Of a DNA stretch of 64,000 bases, positions 61,281 through 64,000 are shown one piece after another. Under the pieces are notes generated by a model, which saw only the letters and a list, made by a program, of their open reading frames with translations, ran no database searches and was not told the origin of the DNA. The first letter of the stretch is position 1. Each line of letters opens with the position of its first letter. The translations under genes were made by a program, and so were the position numbers. This DNA is from Alistipes finegoldii DSM 17242 (GTDB lineage: Bacteria; Bacteroidota; Bacteroidia; Bacteroidales; Rikenellaceae), in NCBI RefSeq assembly GCF_000265365.1, contig NC_018011.1, forward strand, positions 2,435,501-2,499,500, written 5' to 3'.

Positions 61281-62282
61281 TTAGAAAAGATACTTTTCGT
61301 TTTTGACCTTGTTCACGAGCCGGGAGATGTCCTCCCACGCTTCTTCGCCGAACGTCGTGCCGACGACCTCGATGACCTTACCCGCCGTGATGGCCCCGAT
61401 CGTGCCGCACTGGCGCAGCGAAAGTCCGTCGCAGAGTCCCGAAAGGAATCCCGCGGCGTAGAAGTCGCCCGCGCCCGTCGTGTCCACGCGCTTGGCTGCG
61501 GCCATGATGCCTACATGCACCACTTCGTCGCCCTGCTTGATCATGGCGCCCTTGATGCCGATTTTCACCACGGCCAGCTCGCACATTTCAGAAATTACCT
61601 GCAGGGCGTTCAGCGGTTCGGCTTCGCAGGTGAAGGTCTTGGCTTCGTCCTCGTTGGCGAAAACGATGTCCACGTAGTCGCGGACCAGACCGCGCAGGAA
61701 TTCGAGATTCTCGGCCACGATGTTGAAGCTGGCCAGATCGACGGCGACTTTCAGCCCGCACTCCTTGGCCGTCTTGGCGGCTTTGAGAATCAGGTCGTGG
61801 TTCTGCACCAGATAGCCCTCGACGTAAAGACAGTCGTAATGGTCGAAAATCGACGTTTCGATCTCTTCGGCCGTCAGTTCGAGCGCGGCGCCCAGATGGG
61901 TGACCATCGTGCGTTCGCCGTCGGGCGAGATGAGCGACACGCATTTGCCCGAACGCTCCGTGCCCCGGAAGATGACCGGTTCCACACCCAAGTTTTCGAG
62001 CGCCTGCACGAAGAAGTCGCCCGTCGTATCCTGTCCGACCTTGCCGATGAACCCGACATCGCAGCCCAGTTTGGCCATGGCGCGGATGGTGTTGCCCGCC
62101 GAGCCGCCCAGCGACAGCGAGTAGGGCAGTCCTGCCACGGATTTCGAAATTTCGGTCTGCAGGGTGGTGTCCACGAGGCTCATCGAGCCTTTGGCGAGTT
62201 TGAAGCGACTCAGCACCGAGTCGGATTTCAGATTGACCAGCATGTCCGTCAGGGCATTGCCGATGCCTATAACACGTTTCAT
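61281..62282 (-). CDS. PfkB family kinase, adenosine kinase-like
   Basis: A 333-aa sugar/nucleoside kinase. PfkB signatures: GGSAGNTIRAMAKLG near 60 and DTTGAGDFYAAGF near 253, whose Asp is the catalytic base. The overall pattern (IGIGNALTDMLV start) fits the adenosine kinase branch found in Bacteroidetes. It follows pfkA by 27 bp and probably shares its transcript. Confidence 0.8.
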   Translation of the reverse strand: MKRVIGIGNALTDMLVNLKSDSVLSRFKLAKGSMSLVDTTLQTEISKSVAGLPYSLSLGGSAGNTIRAMAKLGCDVGFIGKVGQDTTGDFFVQALENLGVEPVIFRGTERSGKCVSLISPDGERTMVTHLGAALELTAEEIETSIFDHYDCLYVEGYLVQNHDLILKAAKTAKECGLKVAVDLASFNIVAENLEFLRGLVRDYVDIVFANEDEAKTFTCEAEPLNALQVISEMCELAVVKIGIKGAMIKQGDEVVHVGIMAAAKRVDTTGAGDFYAAGFLSGLCDGLSLRQCGTIGAITAGKVIEVVGTTFGEEAWEDISRLVNKVKNEKYLF

Positions 62283-62309
62283 TCGGTAAGTTCGGGATTG
62301 CGTTTTGGA

Positions 62310-63290
62310 TTATATGGAGAGTATCTTGACCAGTTCGAGGTCTTTGCGGTCGATGCCCTTGTCGTGCTTCACGGCTTTGGCGAACGGGACGTAGACAATC
62401 TTGCCGTTCATCGTGCCGATCATCACGTTGCGCTGTCCGTCGAGAAGCGCTTCGATGGCGGCTTCGCCCATGCGCGAGGCGAGGATGCGGTCCACGGCCG
62501 TCGGCGATCCGCCGCGCTGGATATGGCCCAGAATCGTGACGCGCGCGTCGTACTGCGGGAACTCCTTCTTGACACGTTCGGCCAGCGCCGTGGCGCCGCC
62601 CGTCTTCGGGTTCTCGGCCACGATGACGATCGCCGAGTTCTTGCTCTTGCGGAAGCCGTGGTTGATGAGTTCGGCCAGCTGGTCCACTTCGGTTTCCATT
62701 TCGGGTATGATCGCCGCTTCGGAACCCGTGGCGATGGCGCTGTTCATCGCCAGATAACCCGCCGTGTGGCCCATCACCTCGACGAAGAAGAGCCGCTCGT
62801 GGCTCGACGCCGTGTCGCGGAGTTTATCGACCGCTTCGACGATCGTATTGAGCGCCGTGTCGTAGCCGATCGTCGAGTCGGTGCCGCCCAGATCGTTGTC
62901 GATGGTGCCGGGAAGTCCCACGATCGGCACGTTGTATTCCTCGGCGAAGATGCCGGCGCCCGTGAGCGAACCGTCGCCGCCGATGACCACCAGCGCGTCG
63001 ATGCCGGCCGCCACCATGTTGTCGTATGCCGCCTTGCGGCCTTCGGTCGTGGTGAATTCCTGACTGCGGGCCGTCTTGAGGATCGTACCGCCCAATTGGA
63101 TGATGTTGCTTACGCTTTGGGATTTGAACGACACGATCTCGTTGAATACGAGACCTTTGTATCCGCGCATGATGCCCTTGACGGCGAAGCCGTTATAGAT
63201 TGCGCTGCGGGTTACCGCGCGTATGGCGGCGTTCATTCCCGGAGCGTCGCCGCCCGAAGTCAGAATACCGATACATTTGATTCCAGCCAT
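62310..63290 (-). CDS. pfkA: ATP-dependent 6-phosphofructokinase
   Basis: A 326-aa glycolytic enzyme: fructose 6-phosphate plus ATP gives fructose 1,6-bisphosphate. The start at 63290 (MAGIKCIGILTSGGDAPG) is chosen over 63311 because the family begins there. GGDGSLTGA and LPGTIDNDLGGTDSTIGYDTA hold ATP and substrate residues (catalytic Asp in TIDND); VMGHTAGYLA follows. Normal length. A textbook promoter lies at 63319-63349. Confidence 0.92.
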   Translation of the reverse strand: MAGIKCIGILTSGGDAPGMNAAIRAVTRSAIYNGFAVKGIMRGYKGLVFNEIVSFKSQSVSNIIQLGGTILKTARSQEFTTTEGRKAAYDNMVAAGIDALVVIGGDGSLTGAGIFAEEYNVPIVGLPGTIDNDLGGTDSTIGYDTALNTIVEAVDKLRDTASSHERLFFVEVMGHTAGYLAMNSAIATGSEAAIIPEMETEVDQLAELINHGFRKSKNSAIVIVAENPKTGGATALAERVKKEFPQYDARVTILGHIQRGGSPTAVDRILASRMGEAAIEALLDGQRNVMIGTMNGKIVYVPFAKAVKHDKGIDRKDLELVKILSI

Positions 63291-63318
63291 AGTTTTTCGT
63301 TTAGAAAACAAAATCGCT

Positions 63319-63349
63319 CAAAGGTAGTAATTATTTCAATTTTTTCAAA
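63319..63349 (-). promoter_or_regulatory. Consensus Bacteroidetes promoter of pfkA
   Basis: Minus strand: -33 TTTG (63346-63349), 19 bp spacer, -7 TACCTTTG (63319-63326). Exact fit to the sigma-ABfr type consensus. Confidence 0.8.
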
Positions 63350-63423
63350 AAACGAGGGCGGTTCCCGGAGGATCCGCCCCGCGTTTCGAAAAAACTTTTT
63401 ATTTTACCTAACGCCTGTGGCCT

Positions 63424-64000
63424 TTATTCGGTCTGCTCTGCGGGGACTCGGCCGGCGTCCGGCTGTCGGACCGAATCCGGTTCTGCGGATTCGGTTTTGT
63501 CGTCTCCCGTCTGCACTTTCACCCGTTTGCCGTTGGCTTTCACCTCCAGTCCGGCCTTCTCCCTGTCGATCGTAATGTCGATCGACTGGTTCGGGACGCT
63601 GATATGCAGCGTTTTGCGGCCGTCCTCGATGACGTTCTGGCTGTCGTACTCCTCCAGCAGCCGCTCGACCGTCGTGGTGTCGTTGTCGATGATTATCTCG
63701 CTGTTGAGCATCCGTTCGATAACGCTGTGTCTGGTCCGGATACGGTCGCCGACGTTCTCGCGGATGGCGATACAGGTGCAGGCGATGATGCCGGCGAGCC
63801 ACAACAGGAAGATTACCAGTATGGTCTTGCCTCCGGGCTTGCGCGAAGCGATGAGGCACATCAGTACGTAAATGAGCAGTATTACCAGTATCAGTACAAT
63901 AAGTATGCCGAGCGCGGGAACCCACAGCGTCATGCCCAGCGGGAAGAACGGAATGGAGATGCTGGCGCCGCCGATGATGAGCGCGAAGAGTCCGATAATC
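63424..64000 (-). CDS. PspC-like membrane protein, partial
   Basis: The frame is open to the right edge of the window, beyond the internal ATG at 63933, and the upstream part reads FALIIGGASISIPFFPLG, so the real start is outside. Visible: two or three membrane segments (to about 55 residues after 63933), then a soluble tail of Asp/Glu/Thr-rich beta-like sequence. Arrangement fits PspC-domain proteins of Bacteroidetes, but the PspC core itself is not in the window. Confidence 0.5.
   Translation of the reverse strand, partial: IIGLFALIIGGASISIPFFPLGMTLWVPALGILIVLILVILLIYVLMCLIASRKPGGKTILVIFLLWLAGIIACTCIAIRENVGDRIRTRHSVIERMLNSEIIIDNDTTTVERLLEEYDSQNVIEDGRKTLHISVPNQSIDITIDREKAGLEVKANGKRVKVQTGDDKTESAEPDSVRQPDAGRVPAEQTE

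Noticed and set aside
61194..63575. A 793-codon open frame opposite the kinase genes
   Set aside because: It is antisense to two well-supported enzymes (adenosine kinase-like and pfkA) and arises from GC-rich third positions.

Overview
The window looks like a Bacteroidales chromosome carrying a large integrated mobile element. Promoter -7 boxes read TAnnTTTG, secreted proteins are lipoproteins of Bacteroidetes type, and the conjugation-linked families (TraG/MobC coupling protein, DUF3945-like, DUF1896, DUF932, DUF3560, DUF3871, RteC-like) are typical of that order. The GC-rich core and gene content fit an Alistipes-like member of the Rikenellaceae; that genus call is inference.

About 1-57,250 is read as one element. 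Its right edge is a 3' tRNA fragment (57,226-57,249, T-loop through CCA) followed by a terminator; its left end lies outside the window. No integrase, relaxase or mating-pore gene is visible, so the element is either incomplete here or continues to the left. From left to right it holds: (a) cargo on the minus strand, with remnants of XRE regulators and ORF6N genes, four secreted or lipoprotein genes (S8 protease, S74-chaperone protein, an astacin-like protein without its zinc ligands, an M64-type peptidase), a YhcG-like nuclease, and an operon of two XRE regulators, a HEPN protein and a membrane protein; (b) 13.9-18.0 kb, almost non-coding and packed with T-tailed hairpins and repeats around a single 212-aa gene; (c) an RteC-like gene and a TraG coupling-protein gene split by an in-frame TGA; (d) DUF3945-like and DUF1896 genes; (e) a type V fimbrial operon (22.8-30.75 kb); (f) eight tandem paralogues of unknown family (30.76-39.56 kb); (g) an opposing DUF4209/HEPN-type gene; (h) an intergenic region with 18-bp repeats and a 167-bp multi-segment palindrome; (i) a maintenance region with DUF932, a methyltransferase-helicase fusion, DUF3560, many small genes, a low-GC block containing a rod-shaped RNA candidate, a Sak4-like ATPase and DUF3871.

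From 57.3 kb to the end the sequence is ordinary chromosome: DUF2867 protein, DsbD, a family 2 glycosyltransferase, an adenosine kinase-like PfkB protein, 6-phosphofructokinase and a PspC-like membrane protein cut by the window edge.

The strongest candidates for something undescribed are the eight-gene paralogue array, whose members share five sequence blocks and usually a short Lys-hydrophobic C-terminal tail, and the hairpin array at 14-17.5 kb. The HEPN operon under two XRE regulators is a plausible defence module.
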